From Paraburkholderia sacchari (GTDB taxonomy: Bacteria; Pseudomonadota; Gammaproteobacteria; Burkholderiales; Burkholderiaceae), in the NCBI RefSeq assembly GCF_000785435.2, contig NZ_JTDB02000001.1, forward strand, positions 1,268,499 through 1,332,498: a DNA stretch of 64,000 nt, read 5' to 3'. Positions within the stretch are counted from its first letter, which is position 1, and every line of letters starts with the position of its first letter. A program made the translations under genes and the position numbers. The notes beneath the pieces are model-generated. The model was not told the origin of the DNA. It searched no databases and saw only the letters and a list, made by a program, of their open reading frames with translations. Shown one piece after another: positions 1 to 9,452 of the stretch.

Positions 1-1
1 C

Positions 2-1108
2 GCATGCAACGCCGAAGTCTGGAACAGCACCGCCACCGTTCTCAAAGGCCTGCGCTGGATGCTCACGCGCGACGCGCCGCTGCTCGTGAACCCGCTGCCG
101 GGCTGGCACAAATACTCGTGGATGGCCGAGTTCCTGCGGCAGATTCCGAACTATCGGGCGAACACGCTCGAAACAGTGCGCCTCGCCATCGCGGCCCGCG
201 AGCACCTGTTCGAGACCGCACGCAAGGAGGGGATCGAATTCGACCTGGAACAGCGCGGCATCCTCCACATCTTCCGGGACCGCAAGAGCTTTGACGCTTC
301 CGCGAAGGTCAATGCCATCCTGAACAAAGGCGGACTCGACCGCAGGCCCGTGACGGCGGCCGAGATCCTGCAGATCGAGCCCACGCTGGAAGGCGCGTTT
401 TACGGCGGCTTCTTCACGCCCTCCGATTCGACCGGCGATATCCACAAGTTCACGCGCGGCCTGACGCAAGCGTGCGTGCGGCACGGCGTGAAGTTCCACC
501 ACGACACGCAGATCACGGCGATTCGGCGTGATTCGGACGGGGCTTTTACCGTATCGGCGGCGGAGCAGGGTGCTTCGCATGACGAAAGATTCGAGCGCAT
601 CGTCGTTTGCGCAGGCGTCAACAGCCGCACATTCGCGTCGATGCTGGGCGACCACGTGAACGTGTATCCAGTGAAGGGCTATTCGATCACCGTCTGCCTC
701 GACGACGAGACGAGCCAGCGCGCGGCGCCATGGGTCAGCCTGCTCGACGAGAGCGCCAAGATCGTCACGAGCCGGCTGGGCGCCGACCGCTTCCGCGTGG
801 CCGGCACGGCCGAAATCAACGGCTTTAACCGGGACATTCGCGCGGACCGCGTTGCGCCGCTCGTCGAGTGGACGCGGCGCCTGTTCCCGCAGGTCAGCAC
901 CTCGCGCGTGATCCCGTGGGCGGGACTGCGGCCCATGTTGCCGAGCATGCTGCCGAAGGTCGGCCGGGGACGCATGCCGGGCGTGTTCTACAACACCGGC
1001 CACGGGCACCTGGGCTGGACGCTGTCGGCGGCAACGGCGGAGAACGTCGCCGCGCTGATCGAGGGCATGGCGGGCAGTGAGCGGGGTGTTCGCTTCGCGG
1101 CCGCCTGA
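2..1108 (+). CDS. FAD-dependent D-amino-acid dehydrogenase, 5'-truncated by window edge
   Basis: Only the C-terminal 368 codons are present. The frame is open from base 2, so the N-terminal dinucleotide-binding motif lies outside the window. The visible part has the DadA/DAO layout: a substrate domain containing LKGLRWMLTRDAP, the EQRGILHIF segment, and a C-terminal FAD-contact region, GHGHLGWTLSAAT. The family oxidises D-amino acids to 2-keto acids and passes electrons to the respiratory chain at the inner membrane. It is convergent with the LysR gene, so its promoter and operon partners lie to the left. Another DAO-family amine oxidase is possible because the N-terminus cannot be seen. Confidence 0.85.
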   Translation, partial: ACNAEVWNSTATVLKGLRWMLTRDAPLLVNPLPGWHKYSWMAEFLRQIPNYRANTLETVRLAIAAREHLFETARKEGIEFDLEQRGILHIFRDRKSFDASAKVNAILNKGGLDRRPVTAAEILQIEPTLEGAFYGGFFTPSDSTGDIHKFTRGLTQACVRHGVKFHHDTQITAIRRDSDGAFTVSAAEQGASHDERFERIVVCAGVNSRTFASMLGDHVNVYPVKGYSITVCLDDETSQRAAPWVSLLDESAKIVTSRLGADRFRVAGTAEINGFNRDIRADRVAPLVEWTRRLFPQVSTSRVIPWAGLRPMLPSMLPKVGRGRMPGVFYNTGHGHLGWTLSAATAENVAALIEGMAGSERGVRFAAA

Positions 1109-1120
1109 GCGGCACGGCAT

Positions 1121-1159
1121 AGCCGCTTGACTTGGCTGCTTGAATTAGCTGCTTGAATG
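1121..1159. repeat. Three tandem imperfect 13-bp repeats
   Basis: Three head-to-tail units (AGCCGCTTGACTT, GGCTGCTTGAATT, AGCTGCTTGAATG) follow the D-amino-acid dehydrogenase stop codon. They lie between convergent genes and no function is evident. Confidence 0.6.
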
Positions 1160-1176
1160 GGCCGCAGCACACCATG

Positions 1177-1202
1177 GCCGCCCGCGTGAGCACGCGGGCG
1201 GC
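1177..1202. terminator. GC-rich hairpin between convergent genes
   Basis: GCCGCCCGCGTG and CACGCGGGCGGC form a near-perfect stem with a very short loop between the dehydrogenase and LysR stop codons. There is no T-run on either side, so it may only weakly terminate or may protect 3' ends. Confidence 0.4.
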
Positions 1203-1226
1203 GTGGCTATGAACGGCTATCGGCGG

Positions 1227-2189
1227 CTATTTGCGCGGCGCAGGCCGCTTTTCGTCTGCGCGCTGGTCCGCGTGCCGGTCTGCGTGTTCATGCACCCAGA
1301 CTTCGTGCAGGTCCACCATGAAGGCCTGCAAAATCGAAGGTACGGCTGAAGCCCGGCGCGTCGCCGCGCAAAACGGCGACTGCATGCCGAACTGCCCAGG
1401 TCCGATGCGCCGCATCTCGTCGCGCTCGACCCAGCGAGCCGCGTAGTGATTGGGCAGGAATCCTATATACGCGCCCGAGAGAATCAGGATCGCCTGAGCC
1501 TCGACGTTGTCGACGGTCGCCGCGGCCTTGCTCGCACTCAGCATCTTCAGATCGTGCTGCTGCAAGTAGCCGCGCGCGGCGATGCGGCTCGCGGCGATGG
1601 CTTCTATCGGAATGCCGTTTTCCCGTGCGTCGGCAAAGAGGGGATTGCCCTTGCCGCAATAGAGCCCATCGGGCTCGAGATAAAGCTCGGTGTAGGCGAG
1701 CCCCGGCACGTGGATCGGAAAGTGGCCGATGGCGACATGGAGCCGGCCGTCGAGCACGCGCTCTTCGAGTTCCGCCGGCGTGCCGACGTAAACGTCGACA
1801 TGCACGTCGTCACCGCGCGAGACAAACTTCTGCAAGGCTCGCGGCAACGGCGAGGCGTGGTCTGTCACCGTATTGTCGATGATGCCCAGATAGAGCCTGC
1901 CTGCGATATGTTGCTTGAGCGCATCCGTGTCCATGCAGAACGCCTCCACGGCCACCTGCAGGCGCTGGGCCGCCTCATAGGTGGCAAGGCCGTGCTCGGT
2001 CAGGCGGAAGCCGCCGCGTCCGCGCTCGCACAGCTTGAGGCCGAGGCGCGTTTCCAGCGTGGTCATCTGCTCGCTGATGGTCGACTGGCTCACGTTCAGA
2101 GTCGCTTGGGCCGCGGAGAAGCCGCCGCAGCGCACGACATGCATGAAAACCCTGAGCAGTTTGAGATCGACGTCCTGCAGTTGCATCAT
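1227..2189 (-). CDS. LysR-family transcriptional regulator
   Basis: This is a 320-residue protein, normal for LysR regulators. The N-terminal winged helix-turn-helix (about residues 7-65) contains FSAAQATLNVSQSTISEQ and LGLKLCERG. The effector-binding domain follows, and the C-terminal tail is rich in His, Arg and Asp. The gene is divergent from the ureohydrolase/ALDH/NCS1/GMC cluster, the usual arrangement for a LysR activator of the neighbouring catabolic operon. An inverted repeat lies 31 bp upstream of its start. The protein begins with two adjacent ATG codons and either could be used. The inducer is unknown. Confidence 0.9.
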   Translation of the reverse strand: MMQLQDVDLKLLRVFMHVVRCGGFSAAQATLNVSQSTISEQMTTLETRLGLKLCERGRGGFRLTEHGLATYEAAQRLQVAVEAFCMDTDALKQHIAGRLYLGIIDNTVTDHASPLPRALQKFVSRGDDVHVDVYVGTPAELEERVLDGRLHVAIGHFPIHVPGLAYTELYLEPDGLYCGKGNPLFADARENGIPIEAIAASRIAARGYLQQHDLKMLSASKAAATVDNVEAQAILILSGAYIGFLPNHYAARWVERDEMRRIGPGQFGMQSPFCAATRRASAVPSILQAFMVDLHEVWVHEHADRHADQRADEKRPAPRK

Positions 2190-2219
2190 TGCCCGCGTTC
2201 TCCCTGATCGCTTGCTTCG

Positions 2220-2239
2220 GATATTCCGATATGAATATC
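2220..2239. promoter_or_regulatory. Inverted repeat in LysR/ureohydrolase divergent promoter
   Basis: GATATTC-N6-GAATATC is a perfect 7-bp inverted repeat and contains the T-N11-A spacing typical of LysR boxes. It lies in an AT-rich stretch between the divergent genes, so it is a likely recognition site of the adjacent regulator. Confidence 0.6.
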
Positions 2240-2368
2240 TGATACCCGGGATTTTTGGTCAAAAATAATACGCACATAGTGTCTCAAAGCGGCGGCCCGG
2301 CAGAAACCGGGTCGTTCACCGATTACGGGCTGGATCAGCCAGCGGATCGATTACACACGGAGACACTC

Positions 2369-3343
2369 ATGCCGGGCAATACGTATGAAAGCGGGCGGCT
2401 GGACTTGCCGTTCGTTGGACATTGCACTTTCGCGAAATCGCCAGTCTGCCTCGACTGGGACCGCATCGACGCCGACGTGGCGATTCTTGGCGCCCCCAAC
2501 GACATGGGCACGCAATGGCGCTCGGGCGCGCGCTTCGGGCCGCGCAGCATCCGCGAAGCCTCCACGCTGTTCTCGTTCGGCCACGCGGGCGCATACGACC
2601 ACGAAGACGACGCGCTCTATCTGACGCGCGATCAGGTCCGCATGGTGGACGTGGGCGACGCCGACATTGTCCACACCGACATGGCCGCGAGCAACGCCAA
2701 CATCGAAAGCGCGGTGCGCAAGATCCTCGCGAACGGCGCGATGCCCATCACGCTGGGCGGCGATCATTCGATTCACGCGCCCGTGATTCAGGCGTTCGAA
2801 GGCCGCGGCCCGATTCACATCGTGCACTTCGACGCGCATCTGGATTTCGTCGACGAGCGCCATGGCGTGCGCTACGGCCACGGCAATCCGCTGCGGCGCG
2901 CCTCGGAAATGCAGCATATCAGCGGCATGACGCAACTCGGCATCCGCAACGTTTCTTCGTCGAACCGCAGCGATTACGATGCGGCGCGCGCAGCGGGCTC
3001 GGACATCATGTCCGTGCGCGACGTGCGCCGGCTTGGCGCGCAAGGCGTGCTCGAACGCATTCCCGAGGGCCGCGCCTACTACATCACGATCGACATCGAC
3101 GGCTTCGATCCGTCCATTGCGCCGGGCACGGGTACGCCGAGCCACGGCGGCTTCACCTACTACGAGGTGCTCGAAATCATCCAGGGGCTTGCCCGCCGCA
3201 GTCACGGCAACGTCGTGGGCATGGACCTCGTGGAAGTGGCCCCCGCATACGATCCGGCGGGCGTCACGCCGATTCTCGCGGCGCAACTGCTGCTGAATTC
3301 CATCGGCTTCATTTTTCACGCGCGCAGCCAGCGGCCGCGCTGA
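2369..3343 (+). CDS. Agmatinase-type ureohydrolase (agmatinase/guanidinobutyrase family)
   Basis: A 324-residue enzyme of the arginase/agmatinase family, which hydrolyses a guanidino group to an amine plus urea using two Mn ions. Metal-ligand motifs are intact: GGDHS (130-134, His133), FDAHLD (Asp155, His157, Asp159) and IDIDGFDPS (Asp242, Asp244). The start at 2369 is preferred over an in-frame ATG at 2255 because a GGAGA ribosome-binding site sits just upstream and the length then fits the family. It is first in a cluster with an aldehyde dehydrogenase, an NCS1 permease and a GMC oxidoreductase and is divergent from LysR. That context fits 4-guanidinobutyrate or another guanidino acid better than polyamine synthesis, but substrate specificity cannot be read from sequence. 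Confidence 0.88.
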   Translation: MPGNTYESGRLDLPFVGHCTFAKSPVCLDWDRIDADVAILGAPNDMGTQWRSGARFGPRSIREASTLFSFGHAGAYDHEDDALYLTRDQVRMVDVGDADIVHTDMAASNANIESAVRKILANGAMPITLGGDHSIHAPVIQAFEGRGPIHIVHFDAHLDFVDERHGVRYGHGNPLRRASEMQHISGMTQLGIRNVSSSNRSDYDAARAAGSDIMSVRDVRRLGAQGVLERIPEGRAYYITIDIDGFDPSIAPGTGTPSHGGFTYYEVLEIIQGLARRSHGNVVGMDLVEVAPAYDPAGVTPILAAQLLLNSIGFIFHARSQRPR

Positions 3344-3440
3344 GTCATCGACGGTATCTGCAGCATTTACGCCGGCAACGGCACCCAAAAATGAAAGCGC
3401 GATGCGCCCGCACGGCGCCGCGCGATATCAGGAGACAACG

Positions 3441-4955
3441 ATGGAATCCATCGTACGAAACTATCTGGAGCAATTCGGCGTGCGCGAGGAGACGCGGCGC
3501 TTTCTCGAGCAGCCACAGCGCATGCTGATCAACGGGGCGTTCGTGGCGGGCGGCGAGGGCGAAGTGCTCGACGTGGTCGAGCCCTCCACCGAAGGCGTCA
3601 TCACGCAGATTCCGCTCGCCACGACCGCCGACCTCGATCGCGCGGTCGCGGCGGCGCGCACGCAATTCGACGGCGGCGCGTGGCGGCGTCTGAAGCCGCT
3701 CGAACGCGAGCGTCTGCTGCACCGCCTCGCCGATCTCATCGAAGCCCACGCCGACGAACTCGCCGAGATCGAGTCGATCGACGTCGGCAAGTCGGTGGCG
3801 AATGCGCGCGACGTGGACATCCAGGGCACCATCGATACGTATCGCTATTTCGCGGGCTGGGCTTCCAAGCTGCACGGCCGCACTGTCGAGCCTTCGCTGC
3901 CCGGCCACTACCTGGCCTATACGCGCAAGGAGCCGGTGGGTGTGGTCGGCATCATCGTGCCCTGGAATTTCCCGCTGCAAACCCTGGCGTGGAAGCTGGC
4001 CGCGGCGCTCGCGGTGGGCTGCACCGCGGTGATCAAGCCCGCGGAGCTGACCTCGCTCTCGACCTTGCGCTTCGCGCAGCTAGTGAAGGAAGCCGGCATT
4101 CCCGATGGCGTGGTGAACGTGGTGACCGGGCGCGGCAATGTGATCGGCGCTGCAATGGCGCGCCACCCCGGCATCGACAAAGTGACGTTCACCGGCTCCA
4201 CGGCGGTGGGGCGCGACGTCGGCAGCGCAGCGGTCGACGGCGTCAAGCGCATCACGCTCGAACTGGGCGGCAAGTCCCCGGTGCTCGTGCTCGACGACGC
4301 GGACGTCGAGGGCGCCGCACGCGCGGTGGCCAATGGCATGTTCTTCAACTCGGGGCAGGTGTGCGACGCGGGCAGCCGCCTCTACGTGCAGCGCGGCGTG
4401 CACGAGCGCTTTCTCGCCGCGCTTATCGACTACACGCGCACGCTCAAGATCGCGCCGGGTCTCGATCGCGACTGCTTCATCAGCCCGCTGGTTTCGGCGC
4501 AGCAAAAAGCGCGCGTGACGTCCTGGATCGAAACAGGCCGGCGCGAGGGCGCGGAACTGGTGTACGGCGGTCGCAACGTGGAAGGCTCCGGTTATTTTGT
4601 TCAGCCAACGATCTTCGCGCATTGCCGTCCGGATATGCGCATTGTGAAGGAGGAGATTTTCGGCCCCGTGCTCGTGAGCGCGCCGTTCGACGATTTGAAC
4701 GAGGCGATCGCGCTCGCCAACGATACGCCCTATGGACTCGCCGCGGCGATTTATTCGCGCGATCTGAACCGTGTCCATGCGCTGGTGCCGAAGCTGCGCG
4801 CGGGCAGCGTCTACGTGAACGCACACAGCACGATCGATCCTGCGATGCCGTTCGGCGGCTTCAAGGAGTCGGGCTTCGGCAAGGACCTCGGCGCCGAGCA
4901 GCTCGACTCGCTGATGGAGACCAAAGCCGTCTGGATCACGCTGAACGACGCGTAG
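3441..4955 (+). CDS. NAD(P)-dependent aldehyde dehydrogenase
   Basis: A 504-residue ALDH-superfamily enzyme oxidising an aldehyde to a carboxylate in the cytoplasm. Visible motifs are PWNFPLQTLAWK (oxyanion Asn176), IKPAE, FTGSTAVG, the general base in LELGGKSP (Glu274), and the catalytic Cys308 in NSGQVCDAG. GGAGACA lies about 4 bases upstream of ATG 3441, which is preferred to the in-frame ATG at 3402. It sits 97 bp downstream of the ureohydrolase. By analogy with Pseudomonas guanidinobutyraldehyde catabolism it could supply the guanidino acid cleaved by the ureohydrolase. That role is inferred from gene order only. Confidence 0.9.
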   Translation: MESIVRNYLEQFGVREETRRFLEQPQRMLINGAFVAGGEGEVLDVVEPSTEGVITQIPLATTADLDRAVAAARTQFDGGAWRRLKPLERERLLHRLADLIEAHADELAEIESIDVGKSVANARDVDIQGTIDTYRYFAGWASKLHGRTVEPSLPGHYLAYTRKEPVGVVGIIVPWNFPLQTLAWKLAAALAVGCTAVIKPAELTSLSTLRFAQLVKEAGIPDGVVNVVTGRGNVIGAAMARHPGIDKVTFTGSTAVGRDVGSAAVDGVKRITLELGGKSPVLVLDDADVEGAARAVANGMFFNSGQVCDAGSRLYVQRGVHERFLAALIDYTRTLKIAPGLDRDCFISPLVSAQQKARVTSWIETGRREGAELVYGGRNVEGSGYFVQPTIFAHCRPDMRIVKEEIFGPVLVSAPFDDLNEAIALANDTPYGLAAAIYSRDLNRVHALVPKLRAGSVYVNAHSTIDPAMPFGGFKESGFGKDLGAEQLDSLMETKAVWITLNDA

Positions 4956-5016
4956 GGCGAGGGTCGCCCTCGCATCTCATCCAAGCTTATCTTTACGCAG
5001 CATCGTCCATTACGAC

Positions 5017-6561
5017 ATGGGGCACACGATGGAAGCACACGACAGAGTCGCAGCAACGATCGCAGCGCCAACGGCCGCCGCCGGCGAGCAGGGCGCGATC
5101 GAAGGGCATTCGATCGATTTCATTCCGGAGAGCGAACGAACTGACCGGCTATCGCACCAAGGACCGTTCTGGTTTCTCGGCAACTTCACGTTCTTCACCA
5201 TGACAATTGGCTTCGTGGGGCCGAGCGTCGGGCTCAGCGCGCTATGGACCACGGTCGCCGGCACGCTGGGCATCATGTTCGGCACCTTGTTCATGGCGTT
5301 TCACGGCTCGCAGGGGCCGCATCTTGGTCTGCCGCAGATGATTCAGTCGCGCGCGCAGTTTGGCTATCGCGGCGTGGTGCTCGTGCTGCTCGCCACGCTG
5401 TTCGTGTTCGCGGGCTTCAACATCGTGAACCTCGTGCTGATGATGCAGGGGCTCAAGGCGCTGTTCGGCTGGGACCCGCTCAAGGTGGCGCTCGTCGTCA
5501 CCGTGCCGGCGGCGATTCTGGCGATTCTCGGGCATGACTGGATGCATCGCAGCTTCAAATGGGCGCTGTATCTCTCGCTGCCGCTGTATGGCTTCGTCAC
5601 ACTGGCGGTGCTCATGCACTGGGTGCCCGATCTGCCGCTGCCGGCGGCGCTGCCCGGCACGCCGCCGCCCGCGCCGCTTGGCTTCACCTTGACCGGGTTC
5701 ATCACGCAGTTTGCCGCTGCCGCGAGCTACAACATCGCCTATGCGCCCTATGTGTCGGACTATTCGCGCTATCTGCCGAAGAACACGCCCAGCGGCCGGT
5801 TGATCGCCGCTGTATTCCTCGGCGCGTCGCTCTCGGGGGCGTGGATGATCGCGGTGGGCGGCTGGCTCGGCGACCACCTGCACGCCACCGATGTGCTGGT
5901 GGCGCTCAACCAGGTGGGCAGCGATCTGTCGCCGCGCCTCGGCAGCGTGGTGGTGGCGGTCACGATCGTGGCGTTCCTTCCCGTGATTGCGATGAACATT
6001 TACAGCGCGAAACTCACGGCAATCACCGGCCTCGATTCGTTCAGGAAGATCGAGCCTACGCCCCGGGTGCGCGTGCTGGCGATTCTCTTTGTCGTGGTGC
6101 TCCAGCTTGGCGTTGCGCTCAGCATCTATACGTCTGGCAGGGGGCTCTCGGTCCTGAACATCTATCTCGTCGTGATGCTTTACTTCCTCGTGCCGTGGAC
6201 AGCCGTCAATCTCACCGACTACTTCTTCGTGCGCAAGGGCCGCTACGCGATCCCGCACTTCTTCATGCCGCATGACAACATCTACGGCATGTGGGGCGCG
6301 CGCGGCCTGATGTCGTATGCCATTGGCTTCGCCGCCATGGTGCCGTTCTTCTGCATTTTCGACGGCGCCAACGAAGTCTATGTCGGCCCGTTGGCGCGGG
6401 CGATGGGTAGCGTGGACCTCGCGTGGCTGGTCGGGCTGTTCGTCTCGGGCATCGCGTATTACCTGTTGAGCCGCTCGCTCGATCTGCGCCGCGAGGACGC
6501 GCTGATCTCGCACATCGAAAAGACCATGCCTCAGTACACCACGGGCGAACAGCGCTTCTGA
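5017..6561 (+). CDS. NCS1-family nucleobase/cation symporter
   Basis: About 514 residues, with roughly twelve hydrophobic segments starting near residue 45 ([21 protein letters not shown]). The NCS1-like elements include [20 protein letters not shown] and [14 protein letters not shown]. The family imports nucleobases, hydantoins, allantoin and related N-heterocycles across the inner membrane with Na+ or H+. It belongs to the ureohydrolase/ALDH/GMC cluster and probably imports that pathway's nitrogenous substrate. Two possible ATG starts (5017 and 5029) share weak ribosome-binding sites. The exact start is uncertain. Confidence 0.88.
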   Translation: MGHTMEAHDRVAATIAAPTAAAGEQGAIEGHSIDFIPESERTDRLSHQGPFWFLGNFTFFTMTIGFVGPSVGLSALWTTVAGTLGIMFGTLFMAFHGSQGPHLGLPQMIQSRAQFGYRGVVLVLLATLFVFAGFNIVNLVLMMQGLKALFGWDPLKVALVVTVPAAILAILGHDWMHRSFKWALYLSLPLYGFVTLAVLMHWVPDLPLPAALPGTPPPAPLGFTLTGFITQFAAAASYNIAYAPYVSDYSRYLPKNTPSGRLIAAVFLGASLSGAWMIAVGGWLGDHLHATDVLVALNQVGSDLSPRLGSVVVAVTIVAFLPVIAMNIYSAKLTAITGLDSFRKIEPTPRVRVLAILFVVVLQLGVALSIYTSGRGLSVLNIYLVVMLYFLVPWTAVNLTDYFFVRKGRYAIPHFFMPHDNIYGMWGARGLMSYAIGFAAMVPFFCIFDGANEVYVGPLARAMGSVDLAWLVGLFVSGIAYYLLSRSLDLRREDALISHIEKTMPQYTTGEQRF

Positions 6562-6598
6562 GCGCGATATCGTCAGGATAACGAATCGGGAATTCATC

Positions 6599-8311
6599 AT
6601 GGAAAGCCGGGAATACGACTACATCATCGTGGGTGCGGGATCGGCGGGCTGTGTGCTGGCCAACCGCCTCACTGAGGATCCATCCGTGAGCGTGCTGGTG
6701 CTCGAATACGGCGGCAGCGATCGCAGCATCATCATCCAGATGCCGAGCGCGTTTTCGATGCCGATGAACACGCGCAAGTTCAACTGGAAATACCAGACCG
6801 CGCCGGAGCCGCATCTGAACGGACGGCAACTGCATTGCCCGCGCGGCAAGGTGCTGGGTGGATCGTCGTCGATCAACGGCCTGGTCTATATTCGCGGCCA
6901 TGCTTATGACTTCGACGAGTGGGAGGAACTGGGCGCGCGCGGCTGGGGCTACCGCAACTGCCTGCCGTACTTCCGCCGCGCCGAAAGCTACAAGTTCGGC
7001 GGCGACCAGTATCGCGGCTCGAGCGGACCACTCTCGACCAACAACGGCAATAACATGAAAAACCCGTTGTACGGCGCATGGATCGAGGCGGGCGTGCAGG
7101 CCGGCTACATCCGCACCGACGACTGCAACGGGCACATGCAGGAAGGTTTCGGCGCGATGCACATGACGGTGAAGGACGGCGTGCGCTGGTCCACCGCGAA
7201 CGCCTATCTGCGCCCGGCCATGAGCCGTCCCAACCTGCACGTGGTCACGAATGCGATGACGCGGCAGGTGATCGTCGAGGGCAAGCGCGCGGTCGGGGTG
7301 GTCTACGACCGGGGCGGCGTCACGCACACTGCGCGCTGCCGCGCCGAAGTGCTGATTTCATCGGGGCCGATCGGCTCGCCGCATCTGCTCCAGCGCTCGG
7401 GCATCGGGCCTGCCGACGCATTGCGTGCGGCCGGCGTGGAGGTCAAGCACGCGCTGCCCGGCGTTGGCATGAATCTGCAGGATCATGCCGAGATCTATAT
7501 CCAGTACGGCTGCAAGGAACCGGTCACGCTCAACGGCCAGATGGACCCCTGGCACAAGTTCCTGATCGGTTTGCGCTGGCTGCTGTTCAAGGATGGCCTT
7601 GGCGCCAGCAACCATTTCGAAGCAGGCGGTTTCATCCGCTCCGAGGCAGGGCTGCGCTGGCCCGATATCCAGTTCCATTTTCTACCTGCCGCAATGCGCT
7701 ACGACGGCGACAAGCCGTTCAAGGGTCACGGTTTCATGGTGCTGACCGGACCGAACAAGCCTAAGAGCCGGGGCCATGTGCGCCTCACATCGGGCGACCC
7801 GTACGCGCACCCCGAGATTCGCTTTAATTATCTGGACCGCGAAGAGGACCGCGAGGGCTTCCGGCGCTGCGTGCGGCTCACGCGCGAGATCATCGGGCAG
7901 CCGGCGATGGACCGTTTCCGCGATGTCGAACTCGCGCCGGGCCCCGGCGTGCAAACCGACGACGAAATCGACGCCTTCGTTCGGGCGAATCTGGAAAGCA
8001 CGATGCATCCGTGCGGTTCGTGCCGGATGGGCGAGGACGACATGGCCGTCGTCGACTCCGAGTTGCGCGTGCGTGGCATGACGGGCTTGCGCGTGATCGA
8101 CTCGTCGGTGTTTCCGACCGAGCCCAACGGCAACCTCAACGCGCCGACCATCATGCTTGCCGAGCGCGCCTCCGATCTCGTGCGCGGCAAGCCGATGCTG
8201 CCTCCGTCGAATGCCGAAGTGGGGCTCGCCGAGGGCTGGGAGACCCAGCAGCGTACGCGTGCACCCAAGCGGCAGTTGTATCGAGCCGAGTACAGCGATA
8301 CGCAGTTGTAA
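6599..8311 (+). CDS. GMC-family FAD oxidoreductase (choline dehydrogenase-like)
   Basis: A 570-residue flavoprotein with the N-terminal FAD motif [14 protein letters not shown], the GMC signature [18 protein letters not shown], and a C-terminal active-site region (HPCGSCRMG, then [15 protein letters not shown]). GMC enzymes oxidise alcohols to aldehydes. It lies 37 bp after the NCS1 permease and is the last gene of the cluster. A plausible route is alcohol to aldehyde (this enzyme), aldehyde to acid (ALDH), then guanidino cleavage (ureohydrolase). BetA itself differs in context, with no betaine aldehyde dehydrogenase or BetI alongside, so a choline role is not favoured. Confidence 0.88.
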   Translation: MESREYDYIIVGAGSAGCVLANRLTEDPSVSVLVLEYGGSDRSIIIQMPSAFSMPMNTRKFNWKYQTAPEPHLNGRQLHCPRGKVLGGSSSINGLVYIRGHAYDFDEWEELGARGWGYRNCLPYFRRAESYKFGGDQYRGSSGPLSTNNGNNMKNPLYGAWIEAGVQAGYIRTDDCNGHMQEGFGAMHMTVKDGVRWSTANAYLRPAMSRPNLHVVTNAMTRQVIVEGKRAVGVVYDRGGVTHTARCRAEVLISSGPIGSPHLLQRSGIGPADALRAAGVEVKHALPGVGMNLQDHAEIYIQYGCKEPVTLNGQMDPWHKFLIGLRWLLFKDGLGASNHFEAGGFIRSEAGLRWPDIQFHFLPAAMRYDGDKPFKGHGFMVLTGPNKPKSRGHVRLTSGDPYAHPEIRFNYLDREEDREGFRRCVRLTREIIGQPAMDRFRDVELAPGPGVQTDDEIDAFVRANLESTMHPCGSCRMGEDDMAVVDSELRVRGMTGLRVIDSSVFPTEPNGNLNAPTIMLAERASDLVRGKPMLPPSNAEVGLAEGWETQQRTRAPKRQLYRAEYSDTQL

Positions 8312-8391
8312 CGCAAAGCGAACCGCGAACCCTACGATCGAGGCAAGAATGTCGTGTTCCATGCGAACGACGGACGACCTTGCATTGATCC

Positions 8392-8430
8392 CGGGTTTCG
8401 CGGTTTCGGCGCGGTTTCGGCCCGTTTCGG
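8392..8430. repeat. Degenerate GGTTTCGG repeats between convergent genes
   Basis: Four imperfect copies of a GGTTTCGG-like unit occur between the GMC stop and the quinone oxidoreductase stop. No clear hairpin or T-run is present. Confidence 0.4.
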
Positions 8431-8436
8431 GAAACG

Positions 8437-9420
8437 TCACTCCACCACGAAAATAGAGGATCCCGTAGTTTTTCTTGCTTCGAGGTCCCGATGTGCCTGC
8501 ACTGCGTCCTGCAACGCATAACGCTGGTTGATCTCGATGCGGATGCGGCCGGACGCTACGTGGCCGAATAGCTCGTCGACCAGTTCCGCCTTTTCTGCTG
8601 GATCGGCGATGTAGTCGGCGAGTCCGGGGCGAGTCATATACACCGAGCCCTTGCGCGCGAGAATTTGCGGATCGAATGGCGGAATCTTGCCGGATGCGGT
8701 GCCGACGCAGACCATCAAGCCGCGGCGTTTGAGCGAGTCGAGCGAGGACATGAAGGTATCCTTGCCGACGCTGTCGAATACCACCGACACGCCCGCTCCG
8801 CCGGTCAACTCCCGCACGCGTTTGGCCACATCTTCGTGGCTGTAGTTGATCGTATGATCGCAGCCATGTGCGCGCGCGATTTCGGCCTTGGCGCTGGTGG
8901 AAACGGTGCCGATCACTGTCAGCCCGAGCAGTTTGGCCCATTGCGAAACAATCAGGCCAACTCCGCCCGCGGCCGCGTGCAGCAGCACGGCGTCGCCCGC
9001 CTTGAAAGGGTAGATGCGGCGCAGCAGGTAGGCGGCGGACAGGCCTCGCATTGTCATTGCCGCGGCTGACTCGCAACTGATGCCCTCCGGCAACTTGATC
9101 AACAATTCGGCGGAAATCAGCCGCTCTGTGCTGTATGCGCCCAGCGTGTTGATGAAGCCCGTGTAGCTCACGCGGTCGCCTACCGCGAGATGAGTCACGC
9201 CGGCGCCGACGGCCTCGACCACGCCGGCAGCCTCGTTGCCGAGGCCGGCAGGCAGCGGGACCACATACGTACCGCCGCGAAAGTATGTATCGGCGAAATT
9301 CAGACCCACCGCCACGTGGCGGATGCGTACTTCGCCCGGCCCCGGCTCTGCCACGTCCACGTCTTCGAAACGCAGAACCTCGGGGCCACCCGTTTCGTAG
9401 AACTTGACGACTTTTGCCAT
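8437..9420 (-). CDS. NADPH:quinone oxidoreductase (zinc-free MDR family)
   Basis: A 327-residue medium-chain dehydrogenase/reductase of the QOR type. The N-terminal catalytic fold contains GLNFADTYFRGG and PAGLGNEAAGVVEAVG. The nucleotide-binding motif LLHAAAGGVGLIVSQWA is near residues 145-160. No zinc-binding cysteine cluster is seen, as in quinone reductases. It reduces quinones or enones with NADPH. It is 32 bp downstream of the BKACE-family gene and almost certainly co-transcribed with it, so it may reduce an unsaturated ketone in that pathway. Confidence 0.9.
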   Translation of the reverse strand: MAKVVKFYETGGPEVLRFEDVDVAEPGPGEVRIRHVAVGLNFADTYFRGGTYVVPLPAGLGNEAAGVVEAVGAGVTHLAVGDRVSYTGFINTLGAYSTERLISAELLIKLPEGISCESAAAMTMRGLSAAYLLRRIYPFKAGDAVLLHAAAGGVGLIVSQWAKLLGLTVIGTVSTSAKAEIARAHGCDHTINYSHEDVAKRVRELTGGAGVSVVFDSVGKDTFMSSLDSLKRRGLMVCVGTASGKIPPFDPQILARKGSVYMTRPGLADYIADPAEKAELVDELFGHVASGRIRIEINQRYALQDAVQAHRDLEARKTTGSSIFVVE

Positions 9421-9452
9421 ACTGTCTCCTGTTCGATGTTTCCTTGAAGGCT

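Noticed and set aside
6599-8311. Assignment as choline dehydrogenase BetA
   Set aside because: The family fits, but there is no betaine aldehyde dehydrogenase, BetI or choline transporter beside it; the neighbours point elsewhere.
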